From NCBI GenBank assembly GCA_902773445.1, contig CACYEU010000093.1:1-26124 (forward strand): a stretch of 26,124 nt of DNA. Direction: 5' to 3'. Both the position numbers and the translations under genes were made by a program. This document shows, piece by piece, positions 7,801 to 14,724 of the stretch (position 1 is the first letter of the stretch; each line of letters opens with the position of its first letter). The DNA is from an uncultured Lachnospiraceae bacterium (GTDB taxonomy: Bacteria > Bacillota > Clostridia > Lachnospirales > Lachnospiraceae). Below the pieces are notes generated by a model. The model saw only the letters and a program-made list of their open reading frames with translations. It searched no databases and was not told the DNA's origin.

Positions 7801-10315
7801 ACATGATCGGATCAATGCCCTGCGAACTGACTCTCAAATCGGTCAGGGCTCCCGTCTTCGACCCCATCTGATACGCGATGTATGTAAATCCTTTGTACGG
7901 TGTCAGGTTGACATCGATAATATCCGTAAATCCATCCTTTTTAAGCTGGTTGATCGCCATTGAACGGTCATCAGAGTGCACAAGGCGCACACGGCTGATG
8001 TACTGTCCGTCCGACTTCTTTTCGGTCTCCGGTTCTGCAGGTTCAGGTTCTTCCTTGGCGTTCGGATCTTTGACTATGAACATATAAAGCGGTGTGCCGG
8101 CCTTGCCGGAGATCGTCATAGCATTAATGTCAGCAGCCTGGCTGCCTCCGATCAGGGAGACGGCTTTGCAGCCGGCAGGAGCTTTATGGTTCTCTTTCTG
8201 CGTCCTGATAATGCTTTGTCCCTTGATGACTTTGATCGGTTTTCCGCAGGCCGGTGCCTTCGAATAATACAGTGTCATCCAGCGATCCTTTGTCGACTGA
8301 TAGGCTCCGAGATCCGCCACGTCTGCACGGCCTACCAGATCGCGGCCGTAATTGTCCATCATAAAGAACTTATCCTCCGCATCTTTATATCCGATCGGAC
8401 CCTGACCGGCACCGGGGCTGTGGTCAGTCTTTCGCTTTTCTGCCCATTCTCTTCTGTCTTGTACTTCCTCCGCGATCTTCTCAATTCTCCTGTCCTCTGA
8501 TCTGTCGTCATAGAAGTAGAACTGCTTGATCTCAAACAACTTCTCGCCGTTGCCGTTGCTTTTGACTGCGTCATACCGGACTCCGTATTCACCGTCCTGA
8601 TTCTTCCGGACATGGAACAGAATGTTCGGGATGATCGAATAGTCCGCTCTGGGCTGCTCGTCAAACGCACCCATCCAATCCAGGATCATATACATCATGA
8701 AGATAAGACCGACGACAAATGCAGCCACGTTGAGCACCCACAAGATACAGCAGAACGCTCCAAGAATCAGATGAGCGACGCCCCATCCGAGCCACATGCC
8801 CATGAAGAAGGCAGAGAGTCCGCCGTAGACAGCGGCACATCCCCAGGTCAGCAGACTTCCGCCGACGATGCATTCAACGATCATGAATACACCGGGAATA
8901 GCCATCAGAAATATATCCGCTATCTGCAATCCGATCGACACATCTGAAGCTGCTTCGCGGGCTGCTTTGTTGGTTGAATTGATAATGACATCACCTGCGC
9001 GCTCTGATTCGATCTTGTCACTGGTCTGTGCCACCTTCTGATTGAAGACTGTCTGATCGACAGCCTCCCAGAGCCAGAGCTTGCCATCCTCAAATCCTTG
9101 TTTTTTCAGTTTGTCAGCGGCTTCTTTGATCAGCTTTCCGCGGTCTTTCTCATAATCCTCAAGCTGATAGAGACCTTTTGCCAGCATGCTTAAGCCTGTC
9201 AGCCCCATCGTTGAACGCTGTGCTTTAGTCATCGAAGCAATTAACGGATAAAGCGCCTCAGGGTGATCACTGAGCTGGCTGTCTTTTCCGAGTTCCAGGA
9301 AGTATTCTGCCAGTGTATGGCCCTTCTCCGGGTACTCTACTTTGTCTAAAAAGTCATAGGTTACGAGCGCATTGACATACTCGGGCAGCTTGCATTCCGG
9401 ATCATCTTCCATGACATCAGCCAGTTCACTGTCTTCTGTCATGCCGCTCGTTTTGTCATAGCCGAAAGTGTCTCCGTATTTCTCGCGGAGTTCGACTGCT
9501 TTATCGTAATAATCGGCAAACATCTGAACCGCGTTGACCATATTCCGGGCCGGATCAAGATACCACGTATCGATCTCGTTGCGCCGCGCTGAATCAGCCT
9601 CCGAATATTCTTCAAGAATACTGTTGTCTTTGGAAGCCTCGATCCAGTTGGCGCCGTCATCGTTCACGGCTGAAGCCGCGGCAAACCCGAGCTGGTTGAT
9701 CATTGCGCTCAGGATCTGCGTATTTCCGCGCTGCATGTATTTTTCAAAGAAAGCAATATCTGCTTTGTCGAGAATATACTTGCCGAGCAGATTATCCTCA
9801 AGATTATGGGTCTTGTCTTTATCCACATACAGCATGTTCAGAGAGTCGTACGCTGCCAGCGCGTTTTGGTTGCCTTCCTCATACAGCCTGCGGAATTCAC
9901 TCACAAGAACCATGATCTGTGAAGCGACATTCGCGTATTCACTCATATGCGCATCCAGATACTCCTTATATGACATCTCCTCGAAATGAGAATCCTTCAT
10001 ATCGAGAAGAGTCAGATCTGTGATCGCGTCTCCCTCATCTTTGGTCGTCTTATAGCCCAGATAAGCCCTGGCATTGGAAGAGCTGGCTTCCTTGAGGTCT
10101 TCGGGACAAAAGATGAAACCCTCAGCCTCGCAGGCTTTCCTGGCGTGTTCTTTGTTATAACCGTAGAAGACTTTGACCTCTTTGACATACATCTCATCGA
10201 GTTCATTATCTTTTTCAGCCGCGTGTGAGAAGATTGTCATCCCGTTATTTGAGAAGACAATGCACAGGATCAGAACGGCCGCGATGATTCTTGATATGAT
10301 TCCGTTCTTTCTCAT
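4853..10315 (-). CDS. 1820-residue exported multi-module protein with four membrane helices and repeated MABP-like modules
   Basis: No named family recognised. The signal peptide is residues 1-32 (cut after SHA). Residues 40-115 are an MABP-like unit (YVKEVKVFYGYNK, AYLGYKTTKDEGDAITDLTLL). A helical domain spans about 120-455, and a tight membrane cluster, probably four helices, spans about 462-555. An exterior domain follows (YGVRYDAVKSN; DVADLGAY...RWMTLYYSK), matching the C-terminal domain of the 807-residue protein. From about 770 the protein is a string of beta-rich modules, starting near 772 (YISRVRLVHS, TYIAYQMGSKTGALTDLRV), 963, 1272 (HYVAGVFCGTGN) and 1541 (YIERIFIGVGNNKKEA, WIAIGYRRT). 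There is no C-terminal anchor. So it is the 807-residue architecture with about 1000 extra exterior residues. Its ATG overlaps the stop of the 1470-residue gene (ATGA), and the AAAGGAG site lies within that gene, so translation is coupled. Probably a membrane-embedded scaffold of a surface complex (inference). Confidence 0.9.
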   Translation of the reverse strand: MRKNGIISRIIAAVLILCIVFSNNGMTIFSHAAEKDNELDEMYVKEVKVFYGYNKEHARKACEAEGFIFCPEDLKEASSSNARAYLGYKTTKDEGDAITDLTLLDMKDSHFEEMSYKEYLDAHMSEYANVASQIMVLVSEFRRLYEEGNQNALAAYDSLNMLYVDKDKTHNLEDNLLGKYILDKADIAFFEKYMQRGNTQILSAMINQLGFAAASAVNDDGANWIEASKDNSILEEYSEADSARRNEIDTWYLDPARNMVNAVQMFADYYDKAVELREKYGDTFGYDKTSGMTEDSELADVMEDDPECKLPEYVNALVTYDFLDKVEYPEKGHTLAEYFLELGKDSQLSDHPEALYPLIASMTKAQRSTMGLTGLSMLAKGLYQLEDYEKDRGKLIKEAADKLKKQGFEDGKLWLWEAVDQTVFNQKVAQTSDKIESERAGDVIINSTNKAAREAASDVSIGLQIADIFLMAIPGVFMIVECIVGGSLLTWGCAAVYGGLSAFFMGMWLGWGVAHLILGAFCCILWVLNVAAFVVGLIFMMYMILDWMGAFDEQPRADYSIIPNILFHVRKNQDGEYGVRYDAVKSNGNGEKLFEIKQFYFYDDRSEDRRIEKIAEEVQDRREWAEKRKTDHSPGAGQGPIGYKDAEDKFFMMDNYGRDLVGRADVADLGAYQSTKDRWMTLYYSKAPACGKPIKVIKGQSIIRTQKENHKAPAGCKAVSLIGGSQAADINAMTISGKAGTPLYMFIVKDPNAKEEPEPAEPETEKKSDGQYISRVRLVHSDDRSMAINQLKKDGFTDIIDVNLTPYKGFTYIAYQMGSKTGALTDLRVSSQGIDPIMFGDASYAKLGVDSSGTTPDGWSLYGTSSKSAGSPITKISVETERLPLGSGAEPVCLFSGGQAVDFKHKWSDNYDYNPANYVETGFFTWDYNYVTARQDSPNEGGLYIYFWPEEQYKAPDKDSKAPYVSGFSYFLASSDDHDDNRYGTHPEYMQKFAKANGFELVYDGDAPQKMMSDEAGKMNPFATWKDKEGGALGHDWTYDMFHYVTYGYAFNLSDRGIGSYANLMKQLEDGTRQTTMYFGVSYTYNPYRAISGIAGLISPYTETTKSLRFSGLSTPAGNMQLCNTSIQGNPITQPGISYGYYGYSNMNCSLYTNSGAKQKSDISWLKGGETEVMTHNLLIAGSTEGRAPIKRDDLAFVSKENPGQMKGYVPLCDLRTPGDYDHPMNLALDTTNMGSQYLYMYMKTDAGGRVETDQDGNKIKEEGNFNQYQKKHYVAGVFCGTGNTPEEAINNLYGKAKENWPILSKQFPDISPKPLVTEFDEIIPYDLTDRTPWYQCYVRDVVHTDPEDDEWVRGNDAADLRWGHQDTTHNYGAGYKYYLAPDENDTIDSIEKTREYAYIGVVRTNHPQETVTVTEKQQDGTEKAVTKTVYPAYTLLKYYTNEKGPSTLNVGDVTCYLSGGPIKSQEGTYYLYYSTNKATASFSAPITEIDVSGEAFINGYNTAYSCKESDRVNYSLPSYNTLRMRTDEFKYLHTKYDLQDLPYIERIFIGVGNNKKEAYADLIGSTNANAATTVNCNYNSYSDKWIAIGYRRTASASNAVSDLFLYSGDNPPAEIKIDGYPITETKKQGKMTTVVNTGQIQYKLIKHTLKSGSEVISLNEGSGGKGLYLYYAGKRQALEKSVDSEIYPINNIAFGYGDISPRYATSEDLAAVFGETLHGRKEFDAKAYENPCWEYVLGMTASPDKYKLDGSLGKPMSLNYGQLPKLGTDKQHAKGDMRVMMYVDRSNSVGTYKPRPNAALTSAGYYSATGKFGRLTQEK

Positions 10316-13300
10316 GACCGCTCTCCTTTCCTGTTTTTGTCTGATATCAGATACACATATGCGCCTGCCAGAATGATCAGCACTCCGCCGATGATTGCCG
10401 CGATAATGCCCGGCGAGAATGCCGAAGCCGACAGCTTGGTAGACAGCGTCTTTTCATCCGTGAGCTTCAAACCACCTGAGGAATCTGATATGAAGCAGTT
10501 CTTCATCTGGTATTCACTCATCTGATTGCCTTCCGCAGCAAGCGGGATCTCGCCGTCCTTCGTGCTGCGCAGACGGATCTTCGATCCGTTTTCAAGACCC
10601 ATGTTATAGACCCACGCGCCTTTCTCTATGACCAGATTGTCCATTGACTCTGCGCCGTCATTGTCTTTGATCGTCATCTTTCCTGCGACGTCGATCGATC
10701 CGGAGCTCTCCAGATAGAGTCCGCCGCCTTTGTCTTTGCTGACATTGGCAATGACGCTGCATCCGTCCATATAGAGATTGTTATCGTCCAGATAAATGGC
10801 TCCGCCGTCATCTCCGGCATAGTTTCTGAGGAAATCACAGTGGACAAAATAAGTCGGATCGTCGGTGTTGATCATGACTGCTCCGCCCAGATCCTCGCAG
10901 CTGTTGTCTGTGAATTTGATATCCTCACAGTAAAGCTCGCCGTTGTTCTGCCAGATCGCTCCGCCGTCATCGGAATCGGCGCTGCAGCTTGCTGCAGTTC
11001 CCCCGACCCATCTGACCTTGCCGTTATCCTGGTGAATCGCGCCGCCTTCTTCATCGTTCGTCTTGCAGCCGCGGATATCGGTGTTCTTCAATGTCAGCGT
11101 AGACTCTTTATTCTTCATATAGATGCCGCCGCCCATCTCGTTGGCAAGACATGCGCGGATCGTACAGTTCTCCAGACTGACGTTGGCTTGATCCATGATC
11201 GCGATGCCGCCGCCGTTATTGTCGACGACCTTCGCCTTGTTGGCCCAGCAGTTAGAGATCAGCGTATTCTTCAGGCTGACCGAACCGCTCTTGACACGGA
11301 TCGCGCCGCCGTCTTCGGTCGTTCCGCCATTATAAAGCGTACCGCCGGTCATTCCCAGCGTTCCGTAAACGTCGATCAGTCCTCCTGTGTTCGATGAGCG
11401 TCCGCCCTGAATGCTGCCGCCCGTAAAGGCTGAACAGGTCTTTGAGTCAGGCCGGCTGTCAATGATATTCAGTTTCGCGTCGGTATCGACTTTGATCAGT
11501 TCTCCGTTCTTGGACGCTTTCTTGATCGTGCGGATCATCGGATAGCCGTTCAGATCAAGTGTGATCTTCTTGCTGCCGTCGAGCGTGAGCACTTTGTCGG
11601 TCAGCCATGCGCTTGTCATTCTGACGCAGGCGCCTTCGCCCAGTTTCTGCACCGCACTCCAGGCGTCGCTGCATTTAGTGTAAGTTCCCTTCTCGGTAAA
11701 TGTTCCGTCCTCCGCGAGCGTGCCGACTTGTGAGTTGCCGCTGTCGCCGAACGTAATATTCATATAGTCATTGCCGTATTTCGAGGAGACAAACGGGTAT
11801 GAGTTGATCATGACTTTGACGCTCTCGATCGCCGTTCCGGCTCCGTTGATCCACATCCGGGCTTTTAATCCGAGATCATGGAACGTAAAGCCTCCGCCGA
11901 AATCCGGATAGACCTCGAGGGCTATCGGAACAGCTGTTCCGATATCAAATGTATGATCGACTTTCTTGCCTTCGCCGTCGAGATTGCCTGACGGGATCTC
12001 CCACAGATGCTTCTCTCCGGCGGAATCGATCAGATAGGCCGGTGTTGTCGTTGAATTCCATCCGTCGGTATCATCGACGCATTCGATCTCGATCTTGACC
12101 TTCTGTTTCAGATCATCAGGCGTATCGTCAAAAACTTTGAAGACGGCTTTGATCCTGTATGATCTGTCAATATCATCAGTCAGTGTAAACACTTCATCGT
12201 TGTACTCTTTGACTTCGGTTGTCGGATAGTCGTGATTTCCGCTGTACATACCCTTGGAAACGACTTTTGTGCTGCGCACTTCAAAATGATCGAAAACACA
12301 TCCGTCCGCCGGCTCGGCTTTCAGCTCGACCCTGCCCGACTGGTAATATCCGCCGCCGTCCACAGATCCGTATTCCTTATCGCACTCGACATCGACAGCA
12401 AAACCGTCTTCGCCGTTGGTATATTTCCCGTTTTTATTTGTAACGATCTGACCGGAGAATGTCGGGAACTCGTCAGACCCGAGATTCTGGCGGAAGACAT
12501 TCTTTGTGGCAATACCCTTGTAAAACCACGGGTTGATGGCGTCGTAGTCCATTTTTTTCCCGCCTTCGTTTAAGTACCAGCAGCACTTACCGCTGATAAC
12601 ATCCCCGGCGGAGACCCATTCCGCGCCGCTTCCCGCACAATCACTGTCACCCTGGAGCCGGCCGTTCGTCCAGCCGAGTGCCCGGCAATAATACAGAGTG
12701 CTTGCGGAACCCGATACAGCCCCTGTCTCGTCATCTCCGGTAACCACTCCTGCGTTAAAGCAGTACTGGCACCAGCCGCTGCCGGTAATGCCTCCGACGT
12801 AGTCATCACCTCTGACCGGGCCGGTATTGATACAGCAGAAGACCCTGCCGCTTTCTTTTCTCTCACCGGCAATGCCGCCGATATCGTCGTCATCACTGCT
12901 GTAGATATAGCCGCTGTTGTAGCAGGCAAATATCGCACCGCTCGAGATGACGCCCGCGATACCTCCGGCATACTGCGTATCGTCTCCGCCGGAGATCTGC
13001 CCGTAGTTCGCGCAGTATTCGATAATACCATCCGTGCACTGGCCCGTAATACCGCCGACATAATCCCAGTTACAGTCGACGGAAGACTTGTTCACACAAT
13101 GGCTGATGAAGCCATGGCTGGCGCCTGAGATCCCGCCTCTGTACGGATCCTGATCGCCCGAGTTGACGCGGGCATTCTGGGTGCAGTGATCGATGAGCGT
13201 GTCAATTCCGTTGTGCCCGCAAATACCGCCCTCATAGTCGTCGGTCGCCTTGATCAGGCTGACCTCGCTGTAGACATCAACGATATGGCCTGCGTGCAGC

Positions 13301-14724
13301 ACGCCGCAGACGCCTCCGACCTCCCAGTCGCCCTGGACCGATCCCTTGATCGCGAAATTCGTAATACTCCCACGGAAGACATCTCCGAAGAACCCGTCCT
13401 GTTTGCTTGATGTCGTGATCGACAAGCCAATGATCGCATGGCCGCCGCCGTTAAAGCTTCCCTCGAACGAATGTCCGGGCAGCCCGATCCGGCGCCACTC
13501 GATCCCGGCAAGGTTGATATCCCTTCTCAGGATAATCGTGCGCCCCGCAAAACTGTTGACTCCGTCACGCACAAGCTGCGACAGTCCCGCAAGCTGGCGG
13601 GCGGTATTGATTTCGTACACGCTCGCGCTTGTATTGGAGTAGTACCAGCTGTTGTCCCAGGTACCGTCCCAGATATCCCAGTTGGAACCGTTGCAGTCAT
13701 GGCGTGTTGCGCCCCATTCGTTCATCGGTTCCGGTGTCGTCGTATGGACAAACCGGAAGCGCTGGGCAGATGTTCGGTTCAGCGAATAAAGCTGTATCGC
13801 CGTTCCGTCGCCCGTACTGCTTCCGGAGACATCGATCACTTTATTATGATCAAGTTTGCTTCTGATAAAATAACCACCGTCGCCGACCGGATCGAGCTCC
13901 CAAAGCTGCTTATCCGAGCCGTCGTAAGCGGCCGCCTTCAGCCTTGTGCCGTTGGCGGTATTGCTGCCCGGCACTTCCAGAACTTTGTCATAACAGAAAC
14001 TGCGAAAGCTCACATAATCTCCGTGTTTTTCGACTTTCCACGTCTGATTGTCGCCTCTGTGTGCTTTGAAAAGCTGGACTGTCTTCTCGTCGGATGCCGA
14101 GATATCGATTGCGCTGGCGCCGGCGTGCTGCGGAACGATCGCAAATCCTTCGTCCGCACTGAAGCCTTCAAGTCCTTTGGTAACCTCCTCGTTCTCAGCG
14201 GTCTCCTCATTCTGCTTTTTGGGGAGCAGTCTGAACCGCTGGTTATCACCTCTGTTCAGCTCGTGGACATTGATCTGCGCGCCGTTATCGGTCGTAGCGC
14301 CGTAATTGTCCATGCCGAAATCTTCATTCAGCTTACTCTTGATGCAATAAGTGTCATCTCCGGCATCTTCAAGCTTCCAGAGCTGCTTGTCCGATCCGTC
14401 GTACTGATTGACCCAAAGCTGAGTACCGTTCCCGGCATTGCCGTTCGGAACCTCGATCACTTTGCCGGATGCCGTATCGGTGAAATAGACATACTCCCCG
14501 TTCTCGGTGACCGTCCATGTGTGGTCATGGCCGTTTCCGCGCGCCCACAGTCTGAGTTTGGAATCATCTCCGTTCACATCGACATTGCAATTCGGAGCGT
14601 TCACCGGAACAAGATAGTATTCCGAGTCATTTGCGGCATAAACGGTCCGCCCCGGCAGAACCGGGAGGACCATCGATGCGATAACGGCAAATATTGCCAG
14701 GATACTGATCAGCCTTTTCTTCAT
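10312..14724 (-). CDS. 1470-residue surface protein: two ricin-type lectin domains, GLUG repeats, right-handed beta-helix, ASAF C-terminal anchor
   Basis: Order of parts: signal peptide 1-30 (cut after VYA); ricin-type beta-trefoil at about 33-168 and again at about 190-330, each with QxW-like motifs (HTW, QLW, QRF; QTW, QLW, QRF) in line with PF14200-type carbohydrate-binding modules; an entry block at about 370-430 (YEINTARQLAGLSQLV, RDINLAGIEWRRIGLPG) typical of GLUG proteins; about eight GLUG repeats to about 718 (GGICG, GGISG, GGITG, GGIAG, each with a C.N.G strand); an InlB-repeat-like segment near 785-815 (GGGYYQSGRVELKAEPADG); a long beta domain; a right-handed beta-helix at about 1050-1390 with eight GGAI/GGGI coils; then TKLSASAFS, a membrane helix (1438-1460) and a basic tail (DKNRKGERS). 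Likely a glycan-binding adhesin displayed at the surface (inference). The ATG overlaps the stop of the upstream gene; AAGGG lies about 9 bases ahead, inside that gene. No catalytic motif was recognised. Confidence 0.9.
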   Translation of the reverse strand: MKKRLISILAIFAVIASMVLPVLPGRTVYAANDSEYYLVPVNAPNCNVDVNGDDSKLRLWARGNGHDHTWTVTENGEYVYFTDTASGKVIEVPNGNAGNGTQLWVNQYDGSDKQLWKLEDAGDDTYCIKSKLNEDFGMDNYGATTDNGAQINVHELNRGDNQRFRLLPKKQNEETAENEEVTKGLEGFSADEGFAIVPQHAGASAIDISASDEKTVQLFKAHRGDNQTWKVEKHGDYVSFRSFCYDKVLEVPGSNTANGTRLKAAAYDGSDKQLWELDPVGDGGYFIRSKLDHNKVIDVSGSSTGDGTAIQLYSLNRTSAQRFRFVHTTTPEPMNEWGATRHDCNGSNWDIWDGTWDNSWYYSNTSASVYEINTARQLAGLSQLVRDGVNSFAGRTIILRRDINLAGIEWRRIGLPGHSFEGSFNGGGHAIIGLSITTSSKQDGFFGDVFRGSITNFAIKGSVQGDWEVGGVCGVLHAGHIVDVYSEVSLIKATDDYEGGICGHNGIDTLIDHCTQNARVNSGDQDPYRGGISGASHGFISHCVNKSSVDCNWDYVGGITGQCTDGIIEYCANYGQISGGDDTQYAGGIAGVISSGAIFACYNSGYIYSSDDDDIGGIAGERKESGRVFCCINTGPVRGDDYVGGITGSGWCQYCFNAGVVTGDDETGAVSGSASTLYYCRALGWTNGRLQGDSDCAGSGAEWVSAGDVISGKCCWYLNEGGKKMDYDAINPWFYKGIATKNVFRQNLGSDEFPTFSGQIVTNKNGKYTNGEDGFAVDVECDKEYGSVDGGGYYQSGRVELKAEPADGCVFDHFEVRSTKVVSKGMYSGNHDYPTTEVKEYNDEVFTLTDDIDRSYRIKAVFKVFDDTPDDLKQKVKIEIECVDDTDGWNSTTTPAYLIDSAGEKHLWEIPSGNLDGEGKKVDHTFDIGTAVPIALEVYPDFGGGFTFHDLGLKARMWINGAGTAIESVKVMINSYPFVSSKYGNDYMNITFGDSGNSQVGTLAEDGTFTEKGTYTKCSDAWSAVQKLGEGACVRMTSAWLTDKVLTLDGSKKITLDLNGYPMIRTIKKASKNGELIKVDTDAKLNIIDSRPDSKTCSAFTGGSIQGGRSSNTGGLIDVYGTLGMTGGTLYNGGTTEDGGAIRVKSGSVSLKNTLISNCWANKAKVVDNNGGGIAIMDQANVSLENCTIRACLANEMGGGIYMKNKESTLTLKNTDIRGCKTNDEEGGAIHQDNGKVRWVGGTAASCSADSDDGGAIWQNNGELYCEDIKFTDNSCEDLGGAVMINTDDPTYFVHCDFLRNYAGDDGGAIYLDDNNLYMDGCSVIANVSKDKGGGLYLESSGSIDVAGKMTIKDNDGAESMDNLVIEKGAWVYNMGLENGSKIRLRSTKDGEIPLAAEGNQMSEYQMKNCFISDSSGGLKLTDEKTLSTKLSASAFSPGIIAAIIGGVLIILAGAYVYLISDKNRKGERS

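Noticed and set aside
10560..11580. Periodic GGAI repeats considered as a CRISPR or DNA-level tandem array
   Set aside because: The periodicity is in the protein (beta-helix coils of about 25-30 residues); the DNA of the repeats is not identical and there are no constant-length spacers.
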